Below, piece by piece: positions 42,542 through 53,229 of a DNA stretch of 62,000 nt (position 1 is its first letter; each line of letters opens with the position of its first letter). Origin of the DNA: Branchiostoma floridae. Its lineage: Eukaryota; Chordata; Leptocardii; Amphioxiformes; Branchiostomatidae. The stretch covers positions 19,715,939 to 19,777,938 of the forward strand of contig NC_049984.1 in NCBI RefSeq assembly GCF_000003815.2, written 5' to 3'. The notes under the pieces are model-generated. The model ran no database searches, was not told the origin of the DNA, and saw nothing but the letters and a program-made list of their open reading frames with translations. The position numbers and the translations under genes were made by a program.

Positions 42542-42771
42542 CCATACTGGCGACTTGGGTTGCAACAACTACTCTGTCAGAAAACAACATTGGTCATCTT
42601 TTGAACATCTTGCATGATTTATCCAATGAATTGTTATAATACTGAAATTTTGTGTGATGCATTTACTTATTTATGGTATGTACCCCTGGAATGTTTTATT
42701 TTACAGGTCTGCGATAGCAAAAACTATACTATTGTTCTTGGGACTAATTTTTTTTCCAAATCGGGAAATCC

Positions 42772-42803
42772 TAGAACCAAGAAATTAAATTGGTGTCGCC
42801 TAA
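42772..42803. mobile_element. lone right end of the 39.8-kb MITE family
   Basis: GAACCAAGAAATTAAATTGG, then TGTCGCC and TAA, matches the right TIR at 40141-40170 with one change. I found no left end within about 500 bp. Confidence 0.7.
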
Positions 42804-43451
42804 TGGACATGTCTAAAACGTCGTATCGTATTAATATTCTGACTTCTGAAATATGAACTTCCAGTTTTAATTATATGCAGAAATGACCGTACAACGATAA
42901 ACGCATCCGCAAAGCACAAGATCAGCCCAAGAAGTACACCTCGATATTCCGGATGACATGTTGTGATACTGAAATATGGATCGTGATACCACCTCTATCG
43001 AAAAAATCCTAATCTTTTGTGGATCATATGTGTTTTTGTTGTCTACAGATGAAACAATTAGCAGCCAAACTCGACATTGGAGTGACTATAAGGGTTGGCA
43101 TCTACAGTTGCACAAGATAAGGTATGTACTCCGATGAGAAACCTGAATGGCTATTATCATAATAGCCTCTGCAGGCTGTGCTCAAAGTGACACAGCTTTT
43201 CCAGACCATTGCATTTTAAACCTTCTTCAGACCATTTCCAGGCGTTCCAAACCATTTCCAAATTGGCTACAATTTTTAGTCCATTCAAAATATTTGCATG
43301 AATCAAATGTTATAGATAATAAAAGGATGAGGCACTACACAGAAGCCTCCTGGTATGACAGATCAAAGTATTGAATTATATATTAGATACATGTTGTGAA
43401 CTTCTGCCCATCATCTCACGCGCCCAAATCACAAAGGCAAAACTACAAAAG
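42804..43451. other. no recognised gene
   Basis: Short frames only. Confidence 0.4.
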
Positions 43452-43727
43452 TACAGTCAAACCTGCCCAAGCGACCACCTCCTCTCAGCGACCACCTGGC
43501 CATTTCGACCGCTTTTTCTCGGTCCCGATTTTTTTTCCCATTGACGTAAGCATTAAGCGACCTTTTCTCAACGACCACCTGGCCAACGCGACCGCGACCG
43601 GCCAAAATTGGACCCATAACGACCGGTTTTCATCGATCTTTTATGATAACTATCGCGATTTTGAGCCGAAATCGGTCAGTTTTCGTCGGATTTTGACTGC
43701 CATTACGATGTTATGTTTAGAATAAAG

Positions 43728-43741
43728 ATGGCGGCGGTCAA
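43728..43741 (+). promoter_or_regulatory. YY1-type motif AAGATGGCGGC
   Basis: TAAAGATGGCGGCGG matches the AANATGGCGGC consensus exactly. Lies inside the pogo-like element; no transcript is evident. Confidence 0.4.
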
Positions 43742-43862
43742 TGGGGCATTCTACTGTAATATGGGAAGACATTTCGAAAATCCGAGTTTAGTTGTTACAG
43801 AAGATTTTTTAATCTTTATCATTATAAAGTGAACGCATGCTGAAACGTATATAGTCTAAGGC

Positions 43863-43950
43863 CTCATTCCTTTTTAAGAAAGATCTGTGTAGCTCATTCC
43901 TTTTTAAGAAAGATCTGTGTAGCTCATTCCTTTTTAAGAAAGATCTGTGT
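43863..43950. repeat. 30-bp tandem repeat, three copies
   Basis: CTCATTCCTTTTTAAGAAAG, ATCTGTGTAG repeated three times without visible change. Confidence 0.97.
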
Positions 43951-44733
43951 GAGTGCTTTTGTCCAACCAATGGTCCAACTGTACTATACATTCATCCGTG
44001 GGTAAGTAGGCTATCGGGACGTACCGGGCATCTCCGCAGGCATCGAATTCGAAAGGTACACCGTAGTTATTTCAGATACGGCGATCAAGAACACAGCGAC
44101 GCATAAAGGCTTGTATGGTAACTAACAGCATCAAAGGTCCGTTACTGTCTAAAACGTTAGTGTACGAATGTTGAGCAGTTCTCTTCTTGTTATGAATAAC
44201 GTTGACGACTTGCTGTCCTCCAGAGAGAAATTGTATAGCCAACTAAATGTGTATATCACTGGTCCATCTAACGATCGTAGACGAAGAACTGCAACATTTA
44301 CAGCACGTACTTTATTGTATGGTAGAAATCCGATTTATAGAAAGTAACGTTATATTTTTTTTAGACTAGAGTAGGTCGAGTAGACTGTCTTTTTAACCTC
44401 CTTCACTTGAGTAGAGTTTCTCTGGCGCAGGTAGGAACGTCCTGATCCAATTTGTCCAATTTCTGTTCATTTACAGTATTAAAATTCACCAGGCTTACTG
44501 ATGATTATTACTTACGTTTTTGCGTGCATGTGCGTGTTGTATTTGACATTAAAGACCTCGCTTACTTACTTACTTCTTTGCGTGCGTGTGCTTGCTATTT
44601 GCCATTAAACACAGCGGAAACCATTTATACTACGCTTCTGGCATGTTTTGAGTCGATACTCTTCTCAGCGACCACCTGTCCAAATCGACCGATTTTTCCC
44701 GGTCCCCCGGGTGGTCGTCTTGGGCAGGTTGTA

Positions 44734-46037
44734 TCTTTGAATGAACTGGCAGACCTTTCGCCTGCACTTCGGTTTCCAGTCTACCGGGGAGTTTTTCCTT
44801 GATATCGCCATTCTTAAACTAGAACCAAAGAAAAGGCAGAAGATCTTTACCAACGGTTATGTGCACTACAACAACAACCAATTTTTTTTCTAGTTTACTT
44901 GATTTTTCTTGACTCGTGGACTGAATTTCTTGTATCAAGAATTTCAAGAAAGAATAAGACATGAAAATTGAAAATATATGTTCAAAAAAACAATAACTTC
45001 ATATAACAGTTGCTGTTGAGTTTTGTATTTATTACCACCTATTAGGTACATACCTTGGACAAATGTGCCACATACATTTTGTGGATTCTGGCCTTTAACT
45101 TGTGTGTTCATTGACTTTTTTGATCCCAAAATGTATAGTTTATGTAGGACGCCCTTGGCAAAAACGTATTGGTGTGGTAATTTGTTTTATCCATCAATGC
45201 ACAGTTTCTATGTTTTTCTTAGAATTTTGATTGCTTGTAGGTGGAACAGTGCATATACGAGGCATAACCAAGACTGAGGAGCGTACATGCAGGATGGCTC
45301 ATTAAGCGATGTACTAGCGGGGGAAATGGGCCGCGCCTCCTGGAACACACGGCTATCCTGGAGAGTGGTAATGGCAATAAAGCTAAAAGGCTTTATATAG
45401 TACCGATGCAAACTTACTTATCTCTGGAAGCTCGTCCAGCTTCTGCTGAGGTAACAACATAAGATAGATTTGTCTCATAAGCCAGTAAAAGAGACTGCTC
45501 CATTTTCCCAGTATTTGTACACATGTACGAAACACGTATTTGTTCAGAATTTCTGTCCTTCCCTGGACGCTCAGGTTGATAGTGAATACTTAGTGTGTCA
45601 CTGTCTTACACACAGATCATATACAAGTAGTTGTTTTGTTGATGAAGGTTAGACATCCGAATTTCCTTACTCAGTATGTGTATTGCGAGATCGAAGGCTG
45701 GGGGTGAAAATGAAATGTGTGGTCGTTTTCACGTTTTTGGCATTTGACGCATGTACCATTCATCTCAGGAAAGGCAGACGGCAGATGAGAAAGCAAGGGG
45801 AGCGAAGAAGGGAGCGCCTGACAGCCCCATGGGGCATTGACGCGATCATCACGATGGACAATCTTGTCATAAAGGGATTAATATACTCATCTCATATGAC
45901 AACTTTGACGGATGTAATGTCAAAACTTGTGAGTTCTATAATCCCTTTGTAAAGAAAAGCTGACAGAATTCGCAAGACAAGGACAAAATCTCTTGGTTTC
46001 AAAAGACTTATCGTGAAAAAAAAAAACTTATTTTCAG
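44734..46037. other. no firm gene; upstream part of a decayed plus-strand gene may start near 45.68 kb
   Basis: The 89-codon frame at 45683-45952 contains RKGRRQMRKQGERRRERLTA, a basic helix-like stretch, and could be an exon of the gene continued at 46038. No motif that I can name. Confidence 0.3.
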
Positions 46038-46269
46038 ATACCACTACTTCAGGGGTTGAACATGGAATCCTCACGACAAAGATGCATTCCTGGTGAGAAT
46101 GTCTGACCTGGCTAACATCCCCGCACACAAACATGACCTTGTGACCGATGTTATACGAGGCTTAACTGTGAGGGCAATTGCCGGGAAAGACATCAGGAGA
46201 CTGACAGCGGGGCTGTGCAAAATCCTGACGGAGCTGGACAGGGACGGCATTTTTGACTGGACCCACGTG
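46038..46269 (+). pseudogene. exon of unknown transposon-associated gene (copy B)
   Basis: Acceptor TTATTTTCAG, then ATACCAC as in the 8.25-kb exon; donor GTAAATAT, also the same. The translation YHYFRG, stop, TWNPHDKDAFLVRMSDL, then IAGKDIRRLTAGLCKILTEL, DRDGIFDWTHV aligns with copy A (NPYDKVAYIEDA; IARQDIGRLPAGLAKIFAEMD). One TGA eight codons in is the only visible lesion. It opens a series of plus-strand exon-like blocks (46.3, 47.6, 48.65 kb). Role unknown. Confidence 0.6.
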
Positions 46270-46309
46270 GTAAATATTTCTTAGGTTAATATGTGTAACA
46301 AGCCATGTT

Positions 46310-46597
46310 TTGTGTTGCTGGCATACCACTTGTGTGCCCGATGCTCAAAACATCGAGGCTTACAGTTTTGAACCCGAACATGGGACGTCGTCAGAGGACT
46401 CTGAAAGCGGTACGGACGAGAGAGCTGCCAGGGTGTGGGACGGTAGAGACAGAAGGCTGGCGCTTAGGACCAGATCAGCACCGCATCTGGTCAGAGAGTG
46501 CGTCTGTTGTCATGACTTGGTCGAGCTGACTGACCCTGTCAACGAAAATAACTTTGACCTCGGTGGTAGAAGGGTGGGAAACGGCCCGGGCAGCTGA
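46310..46597 (+). pseudogene. next exon-like block, Cys-motif remnant (possible P2X7-C-terminal-like domain)
   Basis: The frame reads DAQNIEAYSFEPEHGTSSED, SESGTDERAARVWDGRD, then APHLVRECVCCHDLVELTD. The order acidic stretch, P-Y-x-F-E-P, then ECVCC resembles the zinc-binding domain at the C-terminus of P2X7 that recurs in invertebrate transposon-associated genes (there: WC.C..C..M.T..ECVCC). The upstream C.C..C part is not preserved here, so the assignment is weak. It follows exon B at 35-70 bp. Confidence 0.35.
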
Positions 46598-47570
46598 AAT
46601 GCGTGATGCTAGCTTCACAAGGAGTTCTACCCCCAATTTGCATCTGTTGATGTGTTGGACAGCATGGAGGGTCTTACGAACTGTGATGTCCTAATTTACT
46701 TCTTAGGTTCATGTAATTTGCTGCCGTCTTGCAAACGGAAATGACGTAGTCCATATTTCGCGGCTCCAGTGGAACAACTTAGCCGCTCACAAAGTTGGCC
46801 AGTGGGCGAGGCTCCGACCGTCCTTGGAGCAGATATCTTCGGAATAAAGGTATGACATTTTTTTGTTCATTCAAAGATCCTGAGACTTAAACTTGTGGCG
46901 CAGGTGGGTGCTTGGATACTGTTTAAGACCTTGTGTTAGCGGGAAATACTACTCAGTCCGGCTCTCAACAATGGAAAACTGCAGTTGTAGTACCGCCTTG
47001 TGCACAGCTTTGTGTTTTGTAAATAATTCGCTTTAATTATGCATGTTAACTTAAAACTTATGTGTGCTGTTCTTTTTATGAGTCAACAATTTTGTATGTC
47101 ATGGGTGACACAAGGAGCTTGATAAAAGCTCCTAGACAGTCAAAACAGGGCCATGAACAGTGACTTTTCTCATTTCCACGTCAGTTTTTTTTAGTCAACT
47201 CAGTGGCTCATGGCTATCTCAATTGTTTTGCGTCTGGGGTATGGAGTACCACACTATGGTAAAGTCGTCGGAGCAATCTCCGATCACCGAGATTAAAACT
47301 TCTTAGAAAGGAAAAGAAGGAAATTTAAAAAACTTTAAAAGCCCGTGTATGAGTCGAAAATTAGCGGGGCAAGGTGTTCTGCTGCTGTGCTGCATGGAAA
47401 CCAGGACTCTAGTTGACAATATCGTGTCAGATAGTAAACGTCGCTTATCACTGCCTTTTTGTGGGTGTTTGCTTGGTTTGTGGACGGGGCATATTTTCAA
47501 CATATTGTTACTGTCCTTTGGAGGACTATGGTTTATCTTGACCTCTATCCATGTTTGTCTCCCAATGTCC

Positions 47571-47662
47571 AGGAGATCTCAGACCTCTCCGTCCGGACAG
47601 AAGGGAGCAGTTAGCTGAGCAGGACGTGTTGGAAAAGCACCTTACTGGCGGGATAACGATTC
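47571..47662 (+). pseudogene. short exon-like block
   Basis: Between an acceptor (TGTCTCCCAATGTCCAG) and GTGACG, one frame is open: DLRPLRPDRREQLAEQDVLE, KHLTGGITIQ. Helical and charged, no domain recognised. Placed here because it is on the same strand and has splice-like borders. Confidence 0.3.
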
Positions 47663-48639
47663 AGGTGACGCTAAGAATCTTCACCCAATCTAGGGGGTTG
47701 AGGTGAAGGGTATGTGTGTCATCAACATACCTGAATTTTAGGAAAGGCCATGACCCAGAGAGGTTCTGCTGGAGTTAGGTAAACAGCAAACAGTGTGGGA
47801 AATGTTTGGTGTCCAGCCATATTATGACTCCCTTAGACCCCATTAACACCAAAAAGAAGACGAATCTGAATATACACGCTCCCACCCCCATTTAGTATCA
47901 AAGACCTTTTGCATGATATACTCTAATAGGTTTCAAAATTGTTAACTCACGTTGCAATATAATATGCAAATGCATTTGGTTAGGTTGTGACCTAAATTTG
48001 GTACACGAACTTCCAAAAATTTAACAAAAGTATATTTGTTGATAATATATTTTATAAAGTATGGGTAGTGTATAATTATATTAAGCTGTTAGAAATGATT
48101 GAGATAGCTTAGATAACTGTAATCCTTAAGTTTATAAATCCTTTGAAAATGATGGACTAATAAGTGATGATCTTGGATTACTATCATTAATATCAATCTC
48201 CTTCCTTTAAGCACTGGCAAGAATGACAGTTTGCTTTTCGTTTGTCGTTTTGTAGTTATGGCAGACACAGCTCTGAAGAGGAGCCTTGCAGCTCTCAGGA
48301 TGTATCAGACCACAAGTGTTGCTAGTAAGCTTTTTAATGATGTACGGTTCCATAAAATATGTGGTGTTGCAACTAATATGTTGTCTACCAAAGTCACATG
48401 TCCCAATAATCTGACGGTTAAGGCAAGTTGTGGGGCCGCTGACCCTCTGGCGGGCATTTTGTCCGCACGAACGACGTGTCCACGCCAGGGGGGCACAGCA
48501 GGTTCTATACATAAGTAAGTGGTAATGTTTGTATGTTGTCATGTCACGAACATCTGCAGGTAACTTTGCTGGATTACTCATTTTTCAATCATTCAATTGC
48601 ACTGTGTTACCATCACTTTGAGTTCGTTCTTTGCATCTG

Positions 48640-49149
48640 CAATATCAGCCAAGTGGCGAGAATGTGGATGAGAACCACCTGAGTGGCGAGAATGTGGATG
48701 AGAACCAGCTGAGTGACGAGAAGGTGGATGAGAACCAGCCGGGTGGCGAGAATGTGGATGAGAACCAGCCGGGTGGCGAGAAGGTGGATGAGAACCAGCC
48801 GAGTGACGTTGAGATGGCTGACATACAGATATGCCACATGGTTTGTGTGGCCCACGAGGAAGGTTGGTATCTTAGCAAGGTGATGGCAATCGCTAACAGT
48901 TTTAAAATCAAGTTCAAGCGGGAATGCCGTCCAAATGTCTTTAAGTGGTCTTGTCCACCGAGAAAACGTGACGTTAATCAAGTAGTTCACATTGCAGCAT
49001 TAGGGGCTCCGATTTTAAGTACCATATCAATATCAATACCTGAGCTTAAACTTTCTGTGAAATCTGGTTGTGCAGTCAAAAACAGAAATAGTGAAATTAA
49101 GCCATGCTACAATCTACCCTTGGTACTAATTCTTAAAAAAATACCCTAA
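48640..49149 (+). CDS. exon with five 10-residue repeats and a GWY...KW domain
   Basis: After GCATCTGCAATATCAG the frame has five 30-bp units encoding (S/G)(G/D)E(N/K)VDENQ(P/L), then DIQICHMVCVAHEEGWYLSK, VMAIANSFKIKFKREC, RPNVFKWSCPPRKRDVNQV. The pattern V.V..E.GWY.g.V......vkF......n.FkWp..dD is one I associate with the C-terminal region of transposon-related invertebrate proteins (unverified memory). The domain may bind nucleic acid or protein; unknown. It reads open to 49149 but the last ~50 residues look like intron read-through. Confidence 0.45.
   Translation, partial: QYQPSGENVDENHLSGENVDENQLSDEKVDENQPGGENVDENQPGGEKVDENQPSDVEMADIQICHMVCVAHEEGWYLSKVMAIANSFKIKFKRECRPNVFKWSCPPRKRDVNQVVHIAALGAPILSTISISIPELKLSVKSGCAVKNRNSEIKPCYNLPLVLILKKIP
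48650..48806 (+). repeat. 30-bp coding minisatellite, five copies
   Basis: Units GGCGAGAATGTGGATGAGAA, CCAGC(C/T)G(A/G)GT differ at a few sites (GACGAGAAGG variants). Confidence 0.95.
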
Positions 49150-49460
49150 AGGCATTTGTAATTGAAATTTGTCCTGCAATATACCATGGGCAGGTTGAGG
49201 ACAAGGCTGCTTCCATGTCTTTTTTTTATGTTCTGCAAATATGGAAATAATTTTAGCTACAAAGTCACTATGTGTGGGAATTGATATTCAAAATGCCACA
49301 TAGTATTATATATACTAGAAGTATACATGCAAGGCATAGGTAGGGCTGCAAGACAAATAAACACTGTAGCTGATTGCGTTTTGTTTTATAATGATGTGGA
49401 TATTCGCTGCCTTCGCAACAATAGATATGTGGAGGATGACGCCCAAACAAAACAAAAAAA
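49150..49460. other. no gene; left flank of LINE 2
   Basis: AT-rich, ending in an A-rich stretch (AAAACAAAAAAAATG) where the truncated LINE begins. Confidence 0.4.
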
Positions 49461-51239
49461 ATGATGAAATGTCAGCTCAAAGTCTTGCAGTACTGCTACA
49501 CTAAGGACTGCCGTTGGAAACCTTGCCCAGAGCATTACAACTACCCGTTAAACTACCGTGGCATAAGCCTAATGAGTACGGTATATAAACTTTATTCGTG
49601 TGTGCTTAACAATAGGCTTACCCAGTACTTAGAGAGCTCAAACTTACTTGTGGACGAACAGAACGGTTTCCGTAGGGCCAGAGCGTGTATAGACCATATC
49701 TTTACAGTATGTACGGTGATAAGGGCCCGGATGGAGCAGGGGAAGGCAACCTTCGCCTGCTTCATTGATTTCCAAAAGGCTTTTGACTGGATAAACAGAG
49801 ACCTCTTAGCCTATAGACTAATACAGAATGGTGTTGGCGGGAAATTTTATAAAGCTATAATGACTCTCTATAAGCATCCAGTAGCATGTGTAGAAGTGAA
49901 TGAGTACCAGACCAAATGGTTCCCCACCCCCTATGGAGTTAAACAAGGGGATGTTCTGTCACCAACCCTATTTGCTATGTATGTGAATGATCTTGCTCAA
50001 AAAGTTAAAGAATCGGGGCTGGGTGTCAGACTTGATGATATGACTTTAAGCTTGTTGTTATATGCAGATGACATCATCATTGTAGCAGAAAATGAAAATG
50101 AACTGCAAGAAATGTTAAACATTGTTGCTGAATGGTGCTCTAAGTGGAGACTGATGATAAACCAAGGATAAACACAAATCATGCACTTTAGGAAAAAGGG
50201 AGCAAGAAGGACTTCTTACGAATTCCGTTTTGGAGAGACGAAGCTTGATCTTGTGACTTCATACAAGTATTTAGGTCTCCACTTAGACGAGCACATGACT
50301 TTTAACCCAGCCTCGAGTGCTCTTGCCGACTCTGCTGGAAGAGCCCTAGGCGGTATTCTGGGTAAAGTTAAGGCTCTGAAAGAACTTGGTTACTACGCTT
50401 ATACACAACTCTACGAGTCGTGTGTTTGCCCTATTCTTGACTATGCCGCAGGTGTCTGGGGATTTAAGAAATACGACAAGTGTTCTGTGGTTCAGAATAG
50501 GGCAATACGGTGTTTCTTAGGTGTACACAAATTTGCACCCGTCCTTGCCATAACAGGAGACATGGGTTGGATGCCATGTGAAATAAGAGGGAAAGGATCA
50601 GTAATCTCCTTGTGGAATAGACTTATAAATATGTCTAATGACAGACTTACCAATAAAGTCTTTATGTGGGATTTGCAAAACCATGGCCCCTGGAGTAGGG
50701 ATGTACAGAGAATACTACGTAGTGTTGAGCAAGAACACATTTTTCTAAACAACCTAAGGGCTAATACAAAGCAAATAAAAGAGAAATTGTTTGATTTGTA
50801 CCAAGAAGACTGGGCTTCTGACATATGGTCAAAGCCCAAACTCAGAACCTATAGATTATTTAAGGATGCTTACTGTACAGAACGTTATGTTACAATGAAC
50901 CTATGTAAAAGCCAAAGATCCCTCTGTGCGCAGTTCCGAGTAGGGATATTACCATTGTACATTGAAACCGGGCGGTATCAAGCTATACCTGAGGAAAATA
51001 GAATTTGCACAATGTGTAGCCTGGGTGAGGTAGAAAGCGAGGCACACTTCCTTTTCTACTGCCCTTTTTATGACGACTTACGAGAAAGTATCTTTTGCAA
51101 AATGTTCGACAAATGTCCAGAGGTCATCTGGGAAAGGGATGAATTCAGAATGAAATGGTTGTTTGAAGAGGGGGTCTCCGAAATTTCTAACTTCATACGA
51201 AAAGCTTGGAACAAAAGAAGAAGGCAATTATACACATGA
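49461..51239 (+). pseudogene. 5'-truncated LINE, reverse transcriptase with one in-frame stop
   Basis: Two blocks of 236 and 352 aa lie in the same frame, separated only by TAA at 50169-50171. RT motifs: NYRGISLMSTVYKLYSCVL from 31, ACFIDFQKAFDW around 99-110, PTPYGVKQGDVLSPTLFAMY near 146, and the catalytic YADD at 201-204. The second block has the thumb (SYKYLGLHLDEHMTF) and a C-terminal Cys/His motif (CTMCSLGEVESEAHFLFYC). The endonuclease half is missing, consistent with 5' truncation on insertion. Different family from the 25.7-30.1 kb LINE (YADD rather than FADD, ATTC rather than A tail). Confidence 0.9.
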
Positions 51240-51736
51240 ATACACAACCTGTCCACTTATGTACAACTATTACTGTACTATTACGTTTTCCTTATTTTCT
51301 GTATAAACTCTTCTCTGTTTAGCTCTGCGAAACCCTTGTTTGATGGTTTTGATTTATGTGATTATGATTTGATATCTGTTCTGTTGTACAATGTATATGA
51401 TGGTTACCAATTATGTTCCTGTCTACTAATTTGTTTTCCTTATCTCCTGTAGAAACACAACTCTGTTTAGATCTGTGAAACCTTTGTTTGATGGTTTTGA
51501 TCTATGTGATTATGATTTGATATCTGGTATATTTATATATTAGTTACTGATTACGTTCCTGACGTTCTTCTATGTTACAATATCCTATGTTCAACTATAA
51601 TTTATACTGTGTGTGTCTTATAAGCCCACGTGGGCTGGGCGTTCTAACGCATGACACGTTAATAAAATTCATTCATTCATTCATTCATTCATTCATTCAT
51701 TCATTCATTCATTCATTCATTCATTCATTCATTCAG
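51240..51736 (+). mobile_element. 3' UTR, hairpins and (ATTC)17 tail of LINE 2
   Basis: A ~110-bp direct duplication (GAAACC(C/T)TTGTTTGATGGTT and TATGTGATTATGATTTGATA appear twice, at about 51328-51377 and 51476-51525) is followed by AGCCCACGTGGGCT (51623-51636, perfect palindrome), GCGTT-CT-AACGC (51639-51650), TTAATAAA and (ATTC)17 at 51667-51735. Confidence 0.85.
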
Positions 51737-51739
51737 TAA

Positions 51740-52944
51740 AGTATTCCCTAGTAAGATGAACAATGCAGAGGTAGTTGCGACAACTCTTCTATCTAATAGG
51801 AATGAAGGTAACTGTGTAGATGTCACTAATAATAATATATACAATTCTCTACATTTAATATCTATGGGGCAACAATACGTTTATTTCCTGGTTGACAATG
51901 GATAGACAACGAATCAGACCATTTATTAAAAGACAATGCATATCGATTTCAGCGCTGATTGCACGCAGATGATTGTTTGCTTGACGCTTGCTTTCCAGTT
52001 ATAATCGGTAGCACCTCAAGGGGTGTGTGGGTTGCCCCATTGAATCAACATCTTGTAACGATGGTAGGAGCCATTTTCACTAAAGAGGAGATGGGGCGTT
52101 CCTCAAAGCAGCATATTAAACTTGTCTGGGTTGGCGTTGACGATTAGGCAAATGAGGACCATCTTGAACAAGTGACAAAGATGATCTTGACAAATGGTCG
52201 GCTAGTTTGAGAGGGAAAGATAGGTTCAGAAAGTGGTGGGAGGACTTATTGAGCAAGAAATCGTAAAAAAACTCCAATTGAACCGTTATCAAAGCTAGGA
52301 AAGTTCATGCCCCGTACCAAGCTCCCCACTGCCATGAATGAAAAAGTCCTGGCAGTTTAGCAAAAGTTCAAAAATCAAAATGAATATTAAAATATTTCAA
52401 CACACAGTTAAACAAACCAAAGTAAGTTTGAGACTTTAATAAGGTGAATTAGTTAGAGGAGGACCACTTGAAGCTGTAAGAATCGTACGAGATCCGATGG
52501 CTTAGCATGGGAGAGGCAGTCAGGAGAGAACTGCAGGACCCTGGTAGTATACATTGAGAAACAGAGGGAGACCCCACTGCTATCGGGATCAACCACACAG
52601 CTGACGAGCATTCTTTCAATGGCACTTAGTTTGTGTGTGTTACCATCTAGCTCCACTGAGCAGCCATGTTGTAATAAAGCTCCACGTTGTGACAGTCTCT
52701 GATCACGAGGGGCCACTTCACAATCCATTGTGTGCTTAACTGACGGGAAAAAACTGTTTTCGTGCTTTGGCGTGCGAGGAGCGAACTCAATGTGGGGTCT
52801 GGTGGTGGTAAGCAGTGCCGGACAATAAACCACCAGTGCCCGATGGCACCACATCGCACCTATGTGAGAGATTTCTTGCTACCAGGTTTTGTAATAAAGC
52901 ACAGGCCATAACGTTTTGCCCCCATTCTCCTCAGCACCCGAGCC
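51740..52944. other. no recognised gene
   Basis: A 133-codon minus frame (52453-52854) has no motif I know. Confidence 0.4.
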
Positions 52945-53229
52945 ATGAGTGGAACGGACAAGAGGGAGTACACTGGCAAACGCTGCCGTGTTCACGGAGT
53001 CGTCGTGGCCGTGAAAGGACACAAGAGGCAGTGTCCCTGGAACTGCCAGTGTCCTGGATGTGCAAAGGTGACCTTGTACAGACTGGAGCATACCAGGGAG
53101 ATTAATGCTAGGAGAGAGGTTGGATCCGACATGTTTGCCGCCGATGTGATGAACAATGTGACCTTTGGCCGAAGCAGAGGAGCCGCCAAGCCGACCAGCA
53201 CCTCTGCCAAGGGTCACCGTCCGGGATAG
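52945..53229 (+). CDS. DM-domain-like zinc-finger ORF
   Basis: 94 aa starting MSGTDKREYTG. Residues ~12-50 read GKRCRVHGVVVAVKGHKRQC, PWNCQCPGCAKVTLYRLEH. DM domains (DSX/DMRT family, intertwined zinc finger that binds DNA in the minor groove) read C..C(R)NHG....LKGHK..C....C.C..C.L...R. Seven of eight zinc ligands can be aligned; the first Cys is replaced and the C-to-C spacing before C.C is one residue short (PWNC for PW.DC). The rest (RSRGAAKPTSTSAKGHRPG) is basic low complexity. It sits in transposon-rich DNA; I cannot tell whether it is a decayed host DMRT exon or the DNA-binding finger of a transposon protein. Alternative frames across it are also open. Confidence 0.55.
   Translation: MSGTDKREYTGKRCRVHGVVVAVKGHKRQCPWNCQCPGCAKVTLYRLEHTREINARREVGSDMFAADVMNNVTFGRSRGAAKPTSTSAKGHRPG

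Larger units (their letters stand above)
43454..44731. mobile_element. pogo/Tigger-like non-autonomous element, 1.28 kb
   Basis: The left end CAGTCAAACCTGCCCAAGCG, ACCACCT follows TA. The right end CGGGTGGTCGTCTTGGGCAG, GTTG precedes TA and is the inverted counterpart, lacking a few bases. Near both ends AGCGACCACCTG-CCA, TCGACCG and TTTTTC-CGGTCCC recur in the same orientation. CAGT ends with a TA duplication suggest the pogo branch of Tc1/mariner. No transposase frame. It could instead be two separate short copies with host DNA between. Confidence 0.55.

Noticed and set aside
43396-43725. 109-codon plus frame at the left end of the pogo-like element
   Set aside because: It follows the non-coding TIR and sub-terminal repeats; no domain.
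48613-48990. Minus frames with LVLIHILATR-type repeats
   Set aside because: Antisense of the 30-bp coding repeat. Hydrophobic periodicity comes from the complement.
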